From Hallella bergensis DSM 17361 (lineage in GTDB: Bacteria > Bacteroidota > Bacteroidia > Bacteroidales > Bacteroidaceae), in contig NZ_GG704780.1 in the NCBI RefSeq assembly GCF_000160535.1, positions 55,631 through 119,630 of the forward strand: a DNA stretch of 64,000 bases. The letters run 5' to 3'. Of this stretch, positions 26,326 through 34,902 are shown piece by piece. The notes under the pieces were generated by a model that was given only the letters and a program-made list of their open reading frames with translations, had not been told where the DNA came from and did no database searches. How positions within the stretch are numbered: the stretch's first letter is position 1; every line of letters begins with the position of its first letter. A program made the position numbers and the translations under genes.

Positions 26326-26351
26326 AAACCGCAGGCCGGAGCCTGCGGTTT
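26326..26351. terminator. Intrinsic terminator after maf
   Basis: Perfect 11-bp stem AAACCGCAGGC/GCCTGCGGTTT with loop CGGA, 3 bp after the maf stop, flanked by A- and T-runs on both sides. It may also end transcription of the small minus-strand gene at 26387-26524. Confidence 0.88.
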
Positions 26352-26386
26352 ACAGTATGTGTTTTGATGTGTGGTTCACTTCTATA

Positions 26387-26524
26387 TTATAATAAGGTGA
26401 ACTCATCTGTGATGTCGTGCTGGTTGATGTCAAAGCCGACTTCTCTTTCCACCGTTTTCTTTTTGGTTTCTTCCTTTTTGTTCAACACGGTGTTCCGGTT
26501 TTGGATCCTTGCGTATTCTCTCAT
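26387..26524 (-). CDS. Small orphan protein (45 residues)
   Basis: A short gene running from ATG (26524) to TAA (26387-26389). The product is highly charged: N-terminal REYARIQNRN, a Lys/Glu-rich centre (NKKEETKKKTVEREV), and an acidic end (DITDEFTLL). It has no signal peptide or membrane segment. A complete promoter (26629-26660) points at it, with a leader of about 99 nt, and the maf terminator lies beyond its stop. I do not recognise the family; expression is likely but function is unknown. Confidence 0.6.
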   Translation of the reverse strand: MREYARIQNRNTVLNKKEETKKKTVEREVGFDINQHDITDEFTLL

Positions 26525-26628
26525 GAATTTAAATAATGGTTTGACTCGTTATTCCTTACTTGTGTTTGCCGTGTCATGCAGCTGCGTGTGTGTCGACACA
26601 GCGACTTGCTGCATATTTCAGCTTATTG

Positions 26629-26660
26629 CAAATATAACCATTTCATTTGGAATGACCAAA
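26629..26660 (-). promoter_or_regulatory. Promoter of the 45-residue protein gene
   Basis: On the minus strand, TTTG (26657-26660) and TATATTTG (26629-26636) are separated by exactly 20 bp, the ideal Bacteroidota spacing. Transcription would start near 26623. Confidence 0.68.
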
Positions 26661-26796
26661 CGGTTCGCACTAAATTTCCGTTAAACAGCCTGTTGGCCGG
26701 CATGTGTCACCATGATGGCAGGTGGAATCATCGTTTTGACACACAATGGTTTTGGTTTCTTATTTTCATCTCAATGAGATTGAAACACCAAGTCGG

Positions 26797-26804
26797 TAAT
26801 TTTG
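26797..26804 (+). promoter_or_regulatory. Candidate promoter of the glycosyltransferase gene
   Basis: TAATTTTG fits the -7 consensus, about 52 bp before the ATG at 26856. The -33 element is not clear. Confidence 0.4.
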
Positions 26805-26855
26805 CTGCATACAAAGGTTTGGGTCAGTCCATGACCACTTAAAACACAGACAGTG

Positions 26856-27992
26856 ATGAAAGTATTATTTGTAGTGCAGGGAGAAGGCAGGGGGCATCTC
26901 ACCCAGGCTTTGGCCTTGGAGAAAATGTTGAGAGATAGTGGTCACGAGGTGGTTGGAATACTTGTGGGCCGCAGCAAGGCGCGCCAGGTGCCCCGGTTTT
27001 TTATGGATCAGGCGAGTGCACCCGTGCAAGGATTCCCCAGTCCCAATTTCCTGCCGTCGAAGGAAAATCAGCGAGTGGGCATCGGTATGTCGGTGGTCTA
27101 TAACATTATGAAAGTGCCACAGTATATGGCGGCTATGCATTTTCTCTATCGCCAAATCAAGAAGAGCGGTGCCGACCTCGTGATCAATTTTTATGAAATT
27201 CTTACCGGTCTCACCAATTATTTTCTTCGTCCCCAAGTGCCGATGGTATGCATAGGTCATCAATATTTGTTTCTGCATCCTGAATACGAGTTTCCAGGGA
27301 AACATAAGGCGAGCCAGAAAATGATGCTGGCCTTCACCCGTGCCACGTGTCTCGGGGCACGCAGGTTGCTGGCACTTTCCTTCAGGCATCTGGCTGATGA
27401 CGATGCACAGGGCATCTCGGTGGTTCCGCCACTGCTCAGGCAGGAGGCTCTTGATATGCCCCGCCATCACGGCGACTACATCACGGGATACATTCTTAAT
27501 GCAGGGTTCAGCGAGTCGGTGATGGAATGGCACAGACAGAACCCTGGATACCGCATGCACTTTTTCTGGGACAAGCAGGGCGTCGACGCAACCACGTGCA
27601 TCGACGAGACGCTGAGTTTCCACCGCATTGACGACCTCATGTTCCTGTATTATCTGGCAAATTGCAAAGCCTACGCCACGACGGGCGGTTTTGAGTCGGT
27701 GTGTGAGGCCATGTATATGGGCAAACCCGTGATGATGGTTCCGGCGCATGTCGAGCAGGAGTGTAATGCCTACGAAGCCAGTAAGTATGGGGCTGGCGTG
27801 GTGGGCGAGACGTTCGACCTGAGTCGACTGCTGGCTTTCAGACACGAATATGAGGAAGACGTGGAGTTCAGGATGTGGGTAAACAAGGCCGAGATGATGG
27901 TTGTTTCGCGTCTGGAAAGTGTACTGGAGCAGGTTGAGCAGAATCGCCGTCCCGAGTCGTTCACCGTGGGAACAACGATATCTGCCCGCTGA
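26856..27992 (+). CDS. MJ1255/MurG-like glycosyltransferase
   Basis: A 378-residue GT-B fold glycosyltransferase of the MJ1255-like group, related to MurG. The N-terminal domain starts with VLFVVQGEGRGHLTQALALE (glycine-rich acceptor/phosphate loop), and the C-terminal donor-binding region has YATTGGFESVCEAMYMGKPVMMVPAHVEQECNA, the expected GGxxSxxEAxxxGKP pattern. The product is probably a glycolipid or polysaccharide, but donor and acceptor are unknown. A GTG codon sits directly before the chosen ATG. It stands alone on the plus strand between the maf region and rpoD. Confidence 0.88.
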   Translation: MKVLFVVQGEGRGHLTQALALEKMLRDSGHEVVGILVGRSKARQVPRFFMDQASAPVQGFPSPNFLPSKENQRVGIGMSVVYNIMKVPQYMAAMHFLYRQIKKSGADLVINFYEILTGLTNYFLRPQVPMVCIGHQYLFLHPEYEFPGKHKASQKMMLAFTRATCLGARRLLALSFRHLADDDAQGISVVPPLLRQEALDMPRHHGDYITGYILNAGFSESVMEWHRQNPGYRMHFFWDKQGVDATTCIDETLSFHRIDDLMFLYYLANCKAYATTGGFESVCEAMYMGKPVMMVPAHVEQECNAYEASKYGAGVVGETFDLSRLLAFRHEYEEDVEFRMWVNKAEMMVVSRLESVLEQVEQNRRPESFTVGTTISAR

Positions 27993-28065
27993 CCGCCCAT
28001 CAAGCTGCCATTGCGCATGCTCAACCTGTTTTTGGAGGATTGCTATTTTTCTTTACATTAGCCGC

Positions 28066-28420
28066 TCAATGCTTCGCGTATTGAAAAATAAAAAGAATGG
28101 AAGCTGGAAATACGAGAAAATTTCACGAGTTTATAACAGTTTGACAGACAGGGAAATAAATAAAATGTTGTTTTGGCGTCAATTGAATCACCTGCGATTG
28201 CATATCGAATGGCCGTGCGACTAAGGCCTGATCGCAGTGCGACAAGGCTTCTTTCGCATCCTGACGAGGCTCGTATCGCGGTGCCGTTGAAGCTTAACCG
28301 CAGCTCCGCCAATATTTTTCGCATGTTCTGAAGGGTTTTGACGGTCAGAACATGGCGCATTTTTCTCTGGATGGGTTGATTGAGAACTACTGATTTTTGG
28401 TTAATCTTTTTGACATGCAG
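28066..28420 (-). repeat. 22-bp phased array element, copy C
   Basis: Read on the minus strand: head ATGCGCCATG (28351-28360), a 49-nt gap, five 22-bp units at 28280-28301, 28258-28279, 28236-28257, 28214-28235 and 28192-28213, then a tail with TTCGCGTATT and AATACGAGAA, a one-mismatch inverted repeat. It fills most of the 783-bp gap between the glycosyltransferase gene and rpoD; the rest of that gap (28421-28698) holds nothing recognised before the rpoD promoter. Confidence 0.86.
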
Positions 28421-28698
28421 AAATGTTTGTTGGGTCAGGACAGCAGTCAATTTCGTGTGATTTTCGCTATTCTGAATCAGGAGATCACGCTACCCGGATT
28501 GATACAGCTGCAGTTCGGAGCCGGCTCTCACAGCCTACATGCCTATCCTTTCTGTATCCTTGACGTTTGAAGATATGATGATTGGGAGGCATAAAATTTA
28601 AGATGGGCAAACGCATCTTTGATGAACGATTCAGCCCAGCGTACACTTGCTACCTGACTTTGCCATGAAACGGAGTTGCGGCATTTTTCGGAGGATTC

Positions 28699-28730
28699 TT
28701 TGTGAGATTTAATATTTCTTTGTACATTTG
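28699..28730 (+). promoter_or_regulatory. rpoD promoter
   Basis: TTTG (28699-28702) and TACATTTG (28723-28730) are spaced by 20 bp. The start site would be near 28736, with a leader of about 40 nt. The sigma factor gene thus appears to be read by the sigma factor it encodes. Confidence 0.75.
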
Positions 28731-28775
28731 TGGTATAATCTACAGCACCTAACTTTAACATAACTTCCAAGAGAG

Positions 28776-29651
28776 ATGAGACAACTTAAAATCACGAAGA
28801 ACATTACCAGCCGCAACAGCGAGGCCCTCGACCGGTATCTCAGCGAGATAGCACGTGAACCCATGCTCTCTCCCGACGAAGAAGCTATGCTTGCACAGGC
28901 CATTCATAAGGGTGGTCCGGAGGGTGACCGTGCGCGCGACCGGTTGGTGAGTGGTAATCTCCGGTTTGTGGTTTCGGTGGCCAAGCAATACCAGCACCAG
29001 GGCATATCGCTCATTGATCTGATCAACGAGGGCAACATGGGTTTGGTAAAGGCGGCAGAGAAGTTTGACGAAACGAGGGGTTTCAAGTTTATCTCGTATG
29101 CGGTGTGGTGGATTCGGCAGAGCATTATGGAAGCCTTGGCGGTGAAGAGTCGCATTGTGCGCATGCCGCTGAATCAAGTGGGCATCTACGGCAAGGTGAT
29201 CAGAACGACTGAGTCTTTTTTGCAGGAACATGGGCGTGTACCCTCCAACCATGAGCTGGCGGAGATACTCCAAGTGGAGGAGGCACAAATTACGGCGGCC
29301 ATGAGCGCCGGTGCACGGGCCACAAGTATAGACGCCCCCTTGGGTAACGACGAAGATGGGTCAATGGCTGACATGCTCGCCTCTGATGATAGCGGGATGA
29401 AGTCCGACAGTTCGCTGGACAAGGAATCGATGAATCAGTTTATCAATGACTTGCTGCGCGAGGTGCTCAGTGCCCGCGAACAACGAATCATCAAGGAGTC
29501 GTTTGGTATTGGAGTTATGGAGAAGAGTCTGGAGGAGATAGCCGACAGTATGGGCATGACGCGGGAACGAATTCGCCAGGTGCGCGAAAAGGCGCTTCGG
29601 AAAATCCGTTTCAGCAAATATGCATCCACACTGAGGCAGTATTTGGGTTGA
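28776..29651 (+). CDS. rpoD: Housekeeping RNA polymerase sigma factor (RpoD/SigA)
   Basis: Primary sigma factor in the short Bacteroidota form (291 residues), without the long region 1.1 of Proteobacteria. Region 1.2 is EALDRYLSEIAREPMLSPDEE, region 2 is NLRFVVSVAKQYQHQG through KFISYAVWWIRQSI, region 3 lies around residues 128-190, and region 4.2 (KSLEEIADSMGMTRERIRQV) gives the -33-binding helix-turn-helix. It directs transcription from the TAnnTTTG promoters seen across the window. Confidence 0.96.
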   Translation: MRQLKITKNITSRNSEALDRYLSEIAREPMLSPDEEAMLAQAIHKGGPEGDRARDRLVSGNLRFVVSVAKQYQHQGISLIDLINEGNMGLVKAAEKFDETRGFKFISYAVWWIRQSIMEALAVKSRIVRMPLNQVGIYGKVIRTTESFLQEHGRVPSNHELAEILQVEEAQITAAMSAGARATSIDAPLGNDEDGSMADMLASDDSGMKSDSSLDKESMNQFINDLLREVLSAREQRIIKESFGIGVMEKSLEEIADSMGMTRERIRQVREKALRKIRFSKYASTLRQYLG

Positions 29652-29663
29652 CGTGCAAGAATG

Positions 29664-29813
29664 TCACGCGTCGAAGTGCTTGGGCTGCCGGTGTTGTTTT
29701 TGAGAATTTTTCCGTTTGCGGATGTCCAGCAGGAATTTGACACCAAACCACACCAAGGAAATGGTGAGTAGGCCAAACACAGCGATGAGAATATACAGTT
29801 CAGACTTGTTCAT
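29664..29813 (-). CDS. Small membrane protein (49 residues)
   Basis: One hydrophobic helix near the N-terminus (YILIAVFGLLTISLVWFGV) followed by a very basic tail (RKRKNSQKQHRQPK), the layout of a small N-out/C-in inner-membrane protein. The start at 29813 puts the helix at the N-terminus; a 16-residue longer frame begins inside the leader hairpin and is less likely. It is convergent with rpoD (12 bp apart). A minus-strand promoter box and a leader hairpin lie upstream. The family is not recognised. Confidence 0.55.
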   Translation of the reverse strand: MNKSELYILIAVFGLLTISLVWFGVKFLLDIRKRKNSQKQHRQPKHFDA

Positions 29814-29837
29814 TTTAATCAATGTTTGAATGATAGA

Positions 29838-29872
29838 AAATCGGCATACTCTCACGAGCATGCCGATTTCAA
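29838..29872 (-). promoter_or_regulatory. Leader hairpin upstream of the 49-residue protein gene
   Basis: AAATCGGCAT and ATGCCGATTT form a 10-bp perfect stem with a 12-nt loop, followed on the minus strand by TTTTC. It sits between a TATCTTTG box near 29915-29922 and the start codon at 29813, so it could act as an attenuator or as a terminator of transcription from that promoter. Confidence 0.5.
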
Positions 29873-30069
29873 AATTAACCTTAATAATCTAATACCATGA
29901 AAAACACGATACAAAGATACAATATTAGTTTGTAAATCAATATAATTTGTATATTTTTTAAATTTTCTTAAGGGATATTTGTTTGTGATTATATAGGCTC
30001 TACTTGGTGTTTACGCCAATAGGACAGGGAGTTATGGGTTTTGTTCACGTTTTTTATGATTCCTTTCGT

Positions 30070-30099
30070 CTTGTATATCAAAATTTCTATGTACCTTTG
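30070..30099 (+). promoter_or_regulatory. Promoter of the lytic transglycosylase gene
   Basis: CTTG at 30070-30073 and TACCTTTG at 30092-30099, spacing 18 bp. The start site near 30105 gives a long leader of about 145 nt before the ATG at 30251. The rest of the 29873-30250 gap is AT-rich with no other feature recognised. Confidence 0.6.
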
Positions 30100-30250
30100 C
30101 AGCCGATAAGAATAAGGATAACATCTGCTTTTTGTTTTGGTGGTGCTATTCGCTAAGGTATCTTAACGGAGCTGAGGTTTTTGCTAAACTTTTTCTCATA
30201 AGCAAAGCCGCGAATGACAATTGTCTTTCAGGTTCCATAAAAAAATCATT

Positions 30251-30703
30251 ATGGAGAAAATAAAAAGAGCATTGTTTACAATGGTCATGTTTTTTACAGT
30301 ATGCTCTGCTCAAGCAGTGAGTGCTTCAAAAATAGCAGAGACAAGTAATGTTTCAAATTTCGATTGGAGTCAGGTAATCCATGCCATTATCATGGTTGAG
30401 AGTAAGGGTAACCCGAAAGCGAGAAGTGGCAATTCGGTTGGAGCAATGCAAATTACACCCATTATGGTTGCGGAATGCAATCGAATTTTAAGGAGTAGAA
30501 AGAGCAAACGACGTTTTACTTTATCGGATCGCTTTAGTGTGAAGAAATCAAAGGAAATGTTTTTGTTATTTCAATCGAAGTATAATCCCAAAAACAACGT
30601 TGAGAAGGCCATTCGATCCTGGAATGGAGGTAACAACTACAGTATACGTAGCACACAACGCTATTTTGAGAAGGTTAAGGCTGTTATGAAACGAGGGAGG
30701 TAA
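30251..30703 (+). CDS. Secreted lytic transglycosylase-like (SLT) protein
   Basis: A 150-residue protein with a signal peptide (MEKIKRALFTMVMFFTVCSAQA) and one SLT/lysozyme-like domain. The likely catalytic glutamate is E50 in IHAIIMVESKGNPKARSGNSVGAMQI, matching the ESxxxPxAxS-GAxQI pattern. It would cleave peptidoglycan glycan strands in the periplasm. The gene is noticeably more AT-rich than its neighbours, with AAT, ATT and AAA codons prominent, which hints at recent acquisition; stand-alone SLT proteins of this size are common in conjugative and phage modules. The ATG at 30251 is preferred over 30221. A very strong terminator follows. Confidence 0.82.
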   Translation: MEKIKRALFTMVMFFTVCSAQAVSASKIAETSNVSNFDWSQVIHAIIMVESKGNPKARSGNSVGAMQITPIMVAECNRILRSRKSKRRFTLSDRFSVKKSKEMFLLFQSKYNPKNNVEKAIRSWNGGNNYSIRSTQRYFEKVKAVMKRGR

Positions 30704-30726
30704 TCCTGCCGTTCAACAGGTCAAGA

Positions 30727-30779
30727 AAATTGCCCTCACCAAGCATCATCGTGAAAGAAATGCTTGGTGGGGGCAATTT
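30727..30779. terminator. Strong bidirectional terminator
   Basis: A 20-bp stem with a single G-T pair (30727-30746 with 30760-30779) and a 13-nt loop. It separates the convergent SLT gene and the NfnAB-like gene and is flanked by AT-rich sequence on both sides. Confidence 0.85.
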
Positions 30780-30820
30780 AATTTGCAGGTTAGCAAACTG
30801 GTTTTGCCTTCTTATCTTTT

Positions 30821-33250
30821 CTATTTGGACGCTCCCAGCAGCTTTTCTGCCATGCCTTTTGCTGCTCGTCGTCCGTCGCCCATGGCCAGAATTACTGTTG
30901 CTCCGCCACGAACGATGTCACCACCGGCGTATATGTTTTCACGCGAAGACTGCATCTGTTCGTTGACTACGATTGTGTTCTTGCGGCCCAGCTCCAATCC
31001 TGGAATTGATGTTGGAACCAATGGGTTGGGCGAAACTCCCACGGCCACCACAACTTGGTCGCATTCCAGTGTTACGGTTTCTCCCGTGGCAACGGGGCGC
31101 TTGCGTCCGGAGGCATCGGGTTCGCCGAGTTGCATCACATCCAGTACGGCTGCGGCTATCCGCCCGTTCTCGTCACCCACGTATTCTTTGGGATTGTGTA
31201 GGGTCATGAACTTGATGCCTTCTTCTTTTGCATGCTTCACCTCTTCCAAACGAGCGGGCATTTCGGCCTCCGATCTGCGGTATACCAATGTCACGTCTGC
31301 ACCGAGGCGCTTCGCTGTTCGGCACGAGTCCATGGCAGTGTTACCACCTCCAACGACCATCACTTTCTTGCCAAGGAGAATGGGTGTGTCGCTATCGGAA
31401 CTGGCAGCATCCATGAGGTTGACACGGGTCAGATACTCATTGCTCGACATGACATTGATAAGATTCTCTCCAGGTATGCCCATAAAGTTGGGCAGACCGG
31501 CTCCAGAGGCTACAAAGATGCCCTTGAAACCCTTTTCATCGAGCTCTTCAATGCTGATGGTTTTTCCAATAATAGTGTCTGTTTGGAAGTGAACGCCGAG
31601 CTTTCTAAGATTCTCTATCTCTGCTTCGACAATGTGGTTGGGTAGGCGAAATTCCGGAATTCCATATTTAAGAACGCCTCCTACCTCATGCAGAGCCTCG
31701 AACACATATACCTCAAACCCTTTCTTCACCATGTCTCCGGCAAAGCTCAGTCCGGCCGGCCCTGAGCCAACCACAGCTACTTTCATGCCATTGCTCGGTG
31801 CAACGGCGGGTATCGAGGCCTGTCCGCTTTCGCGTTCATAGTCCGCTGCAAATCGTTCCAAGTGTCCGATGGCAACGGCCGGCTCGTTCATCCTGAGATG
31901 CACACACCGACTTTCGCACTGTTTCTCTTGAGGACAAACGCGACCACACACGGCCGGGAGTGCCGAAGTCATCTTCAATACCTTGGCTGCGGCCAGAAAT
32001 TCGCCGCGTTCAATATTCTTGATAAACGAGGGAATGTTGATGTTAACCGGGCATCCTTCCACGCAAGTCGGCTTGGGACAGTCCAAGCAACGACGCGCTT
32101 CCATAACGGCTAACTCGGATGTTAAGCCTTGGTTCACTTCTTCCAAACGAGTCGTGGCTCGATAGGCGGGGTCGAGTTCCGGCATTTTCACTCGCTGAAT
32201 ACTTGTTCTTTCCCTCCCCTTCATGGAGGCACGCAGGTCCTTTCGCCATTGTGCATTGCGGTCGGTGAGGGATTCTTCGTCCCGGTTTCCTTTGTTTTCG
32301 CCCGCGGTTTCTTTATTTTCGTCCCCGCATTTCGTAGCGGTGGGAGATGTTTTGGCACCTGCGGAGCATGTCTCGGTCGTTTGATTTTCCTGCTTATCGG
32401 GGCAAGTGATGGAGCAGGCGGTTGCTTTTGGCATGATGTTATAATTATCCATGTCGATTTTCTCCATGTTCCTGAAGGTGCCCATACGCTTCATCATCTC
32501 ATCCCAATCCACCAGGTCGCCGTCAAATTCGGGTCCATCGATGCATACAAACTTGGTTTTTCCACCGATGGTCAGGCGGCATGCACCGCACATGCCCGTC
32601 CCATCCACCATGATGGTGTTTAATGAAACATCGTTGGGAATGCCGTATTTCTTGGCCAAAAGCGATGTGAATTTCATCATCATGGGCGGTCCGATGGCCA
32701 AAACCTTGTCTACATGTTCGCGCTTGATAACTTGTTCCACACCCACAGTCACCACACCTTTCTGGCCATAGCTTCCGTCATCGGTCATGATGATGACCTC
32801 GTCGCTGTACGCTTTCACGTCATCCACCATGATAACCAGCTCTTTCGTGCGTCCGGCCAATACCGAAATCACACGGTTTCCGGCTTTTTTCAAAGCAGTA
32901 AGGATGGGGAGTATGGCTGCGATTCCAATGCCACCGCCGGCACAAACCACCGTGCCATACTTCTGTATCTTGGACGGACTTCCCAATGGTCCTACAATAT
33001 CGTTCACGCTATCGCCTACATTGAGCCGACAAAATTTGGTTGACGACAGTCCCACCTCTTGGATAACCATGGTCAATGTGCCTTTTTTGACGTCGGCTTT
33101 AGCAATGGTGTAAGGCACTCGCTCGCTTCTTTTGTCTACTCTTACGATAACAAAGTTCCCGGGGCGGCAGCTCTTGGCAATGAGGGGTGCTTCCACCTCA
33201 AAGCAATATACCTTCTCCGAAAACTGCTCCTTCTTAACAATCTTGTTCAT
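30821..33250 (-). CDS. Fused ferredoxin-NADP reductase-like/glutamate synthase small-subunit-like flavoprotein (NfnAB type)
   Basis: An 809-residue fusion. Residues 1-270 form a DHODB-electron-transfer/NfnA-like FAD, NAD and [2Fe-2S] domain, with GTGMCGACRLTIGGKTKFVC holding cluster cysteines. Residues about 280-345 are a polar linker with several extra cysteines (TACSITCPDKQ, TETCSAG, ATKCGDE). Residues 350-809 form a GltD/NfnB-like part with two 4Fe-4S motifs (CLDCPKPTCVEGCP, CGRVCPQEKQCESRC) and two Rossmann sites (GSGPAGLSFAGDMV, VVGGGNTAMD). It may be an electron-bifurcating transhydrogenase or a glutamate synthase subunit; no large GltB subunit is nearby, which favours the Nfn role. Confidence 0.9.
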   Translation of the reverse strand: MNKIVKKEQFSEKVYCFEVEAPLIAKSCRPGNFVIVRVDKRSERVPYTIAKADVKKGTLTMVIQEVGLSSTKFCRLNVGDSVNDIVGPLGSPSKIQKYGTVVCAGGGIGIAAILPILTALKKAGNRVISVLAGRTKELVIMVDDVKAYSDEVIIMTDDGSYGQKGVVTVGVEQVIKREHVDKVLAIGPPMMMKFTSLLAKKYGIPNDVSLNTIMVDGTGMCGACRLTIGGKTKFVCIDGPEFDGDLVDWDEMMKRMGTFRNMEKIDMDNYNIMPKATACSITCPDKQENQTTETCSAGAKTSPTATKCGDENKETAGENKGNRDEESLTDRNAQWRKDLRASMKGRERTSIQRVKMPELDPAYRATTRLEEVNQGLTSELAVMEARRCLDCPKPTCVEGCPVNINIPSFIKNIERGEFLAAAKVLKMTSALPAVCGRVCPQEKQCESRCVHLRMNEPAVAIGHLERFAADYERESGQASIPAVAPSNGMKVAVVGSGPAGLSFAGDMVKKGFEVYVFEALHEVGGVLKYGIPEFRLPNHIVEAEIENLRKLGVHFQTDTIIGKTISIEELDEKGFKGIFVASGAGLPNFMGIPGENLINVMSSNEYLTRVNLMDAASSDSDTPILLGKKVMVVGGGNTAMDSCRTAKRLGADVTLVYRRSEAEMPARLEEVKHAKEEGIKFMTLHNPKEYVGDENGRIAAAVLDVMQLGEPDASGRKRPVATGETVTLECDQVVVAVGVSPNPLVPTSIPGLELGRKNTIVVNEQMQSSRENIYAGGDIVRGGATVILAMGDGRRAAKGMAEKLLGASK

Positions 33251-33344
33251 GTTTTTATGGTGTTAATCTTCATGTTTTTGTATAGCGCAACATATATTTA
33301 TATTCCTCAGCGGGAAGAAGGCATACCTTGATTATCGCGGGAGC

Positions 33345-34637
33345 CTAATCAAAGTTCTTGTCGTTAAGCATCTCAAAGCCACAATAGGGCACCAAAACCT
33401 TGGGCACGCGTATGCCTTCAGGAGTCTGATTGTTTTCGATGATGGCCGCAACAATGCGTGGCAATGCCAGAGCCGAACCGTTGAGCGTGTGGCACAATTC
33501 CGTCTTCTTGGTGTCTTCACGGCGATATCGGCAGTGCAGACGGTTGGCCTGATAGTTTCCGAAGTTTGACACCGACGATACTTCCAGCCATCGCTTCTGT
33601 GCAGCGCTCCACACTTCGAAGTCGTAGCAAATGGCAGACGTGAAGCTCATGTCGCCGCCACAGAGCAGCAGTATGTGGTAAGGAAGTTCCAATTTCTTGA
33701 GCAAGCCCTCCACATGATTGAGCATTTCGGACAGGCTATCGTTTGAATGGTCGGGCGTGTCAATGCGCACAATCTCTACTTTATCAAATTGATGCAGGCG
33801 GTTCAGACCACGAACATCCTTGCCGTATGACCCGGCCTCACGACGGAAGCAAGCCGAATAGGCGCAACGCTTGATGGGTAGCTCCTTCTCATCGAGGATT
33901 TCATCACGGAAAATATTGGTTACCGGAACCTCTGCTGTTGGTATTAGGTAGAGCTCGTCGAGGTTAACGTGATACATCTGACCCTCTTTGTCGGGCAGCT
34001 GACCTGTTCCGTAGCCTGAGGCTTCGTTCACCACGTATGGTGGCTGCACTTCAAGATAGCCCGATTTTCGGGCTTCGTCAAGGAAGAATGCTTCGAGGGC
34101 ACGCTGGAAGCGAGCCATCTTGCCCATATAGATAGGGAAGCCTGCGCCGGTCACCTTGACGCCAAGGTCGAAGTCCACGAGGTTATATTTCTTCAGCAAA
34201 TCCCAATGGCACAGGGCGTTCTCACCCAAGTCGGGCACCGTTCCACCTTCCTTCACCACGACATTGTCGGCTGCATCCTTGCCTTCCGGCACTTTTTCGA
34301 GTGGAATATTGGGAATTTGGAGCAGCTCGTTGTTCATGTCTTCCTGAGCCTTGTTCATGATCTCCTGCAGGCTTTTGTCCAGGGCTTTCAGCTCAGCAAC
34401 TTCGTTTTTGATTTCGTTGGCTTCGTCTTTCTTTCCCTCTTTCATCAAGCTTCCAATCTTCTTGGACAGCAAATTCTGCTGCTGCTTGTTCGAGTCTAAT
34501 TTCTGCTGGGACTCACGGCGCACCCTGTCGTGTTCCAATACCTTGTCAATGGCTTCGCGTGCGCCTTCGAAATGCTTCTTCTCCAGCCCCTTGATCACGC
34601 GTTCTGTTTCCTCACCGATGAGTTTAAGTGTGAGCAT
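33345..34637 (-). CDS. serS: Seryl-tRNA synthetase
   Basis: Class II aminoacyl-tRNA synthetase of 430 residues that charges tRNA-Ser (and tRNA-Sec where present). Residues 1-110 form the long antiparallel coiled-coil arm, rich in Lys/Glu. The catalytic core has motif 2 (AYSACFRREAGSYGKDVRGLNRLHQFDKVE) and motif 3 (NGSALALPRIVAAIIENNQ). The TAEVPVTN segment is the serine/adenylate site. Length is typical. A consensus promoter precedes it (34674-34704). Confidence 0.97.
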   Translation of the reverse strand: MLTLKLIGEETERVIKGLEKKHFEGAREAIDKVLEHDRVRRESQQKLDSNKQQQNLLSKKIGSLMKEGKKDEANEIKNEVAELKALDKSLQEIMNKAQEDMNNELLQIPNIPLEKVPEGKDAADNVVVKEGGTVPDLGENALCHWDLLKKYNLVDFDLGVKVTGAGFPIYMGKMARFQRALEAFFLDEARKSGYLEVQPPYVVNEASGYGTGQLPDKEGQMYHVNLDELYLIPTAEVPVTNIFRDEILDEKELPIKRCAYSACFRREAGSYGKDVRGLNRLHQFDKVEIVRIDTPDHSNDSLSEMLNHVEGLLKKLELPYHILLLCGGDMSFTSAICYDFEVWSAAQKRWLEVSSVSNFGNYQANRLHCRYRREDTKKTELCHTLNGSALALPRIVAAIIENNQTPEGIRVPKVLVPYCGFEMLNDKNFD

Positions 34638-34673
34638 AATGCTATGATTTTATTTTTTTGTCAATTTATTAGG

Positions 34674-34704
34674 CAAAAGTACAAAAAAACTATGAAAGTG
34701 CAAA
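34674..34704 (-). promoter_or_regulatory. serS promoter
   Basis: On the minus strand, TTTG (34701-34704) and TACTTTTG (34674-34681) are separated by 19 bp. The start site near 34668 leaves a leader of about 30 nt. Confidence 0.68.
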
Positions 34705-34902
34705 CTAAATCTTCACGTGAGGCTAAAAATTCATATTTTCGACGCCATGTCCTGTGAATATCTGTCTGTGAAAATAGGTTTTCACAGTGACAATCAGCCG
34801 TTATAGCGTTCCATGATCGGCTTTCTCGGTTTGCTTTAATAATATTGATACACAGTTATCCCATAAAACCCACCTGTTGCAGGTTGAAACGCGTTCACCT
34901 GC

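Noticed and set aside
34768..34790. Hairpin CTGTGAAAA/TTTTCACAG downstream of rlpA as a terminator
   Set aside because: The stem is short and AT-rich, it lies more than 110 bp past the rlpA stop, and it is not followed by a T-run, so support is too weak.
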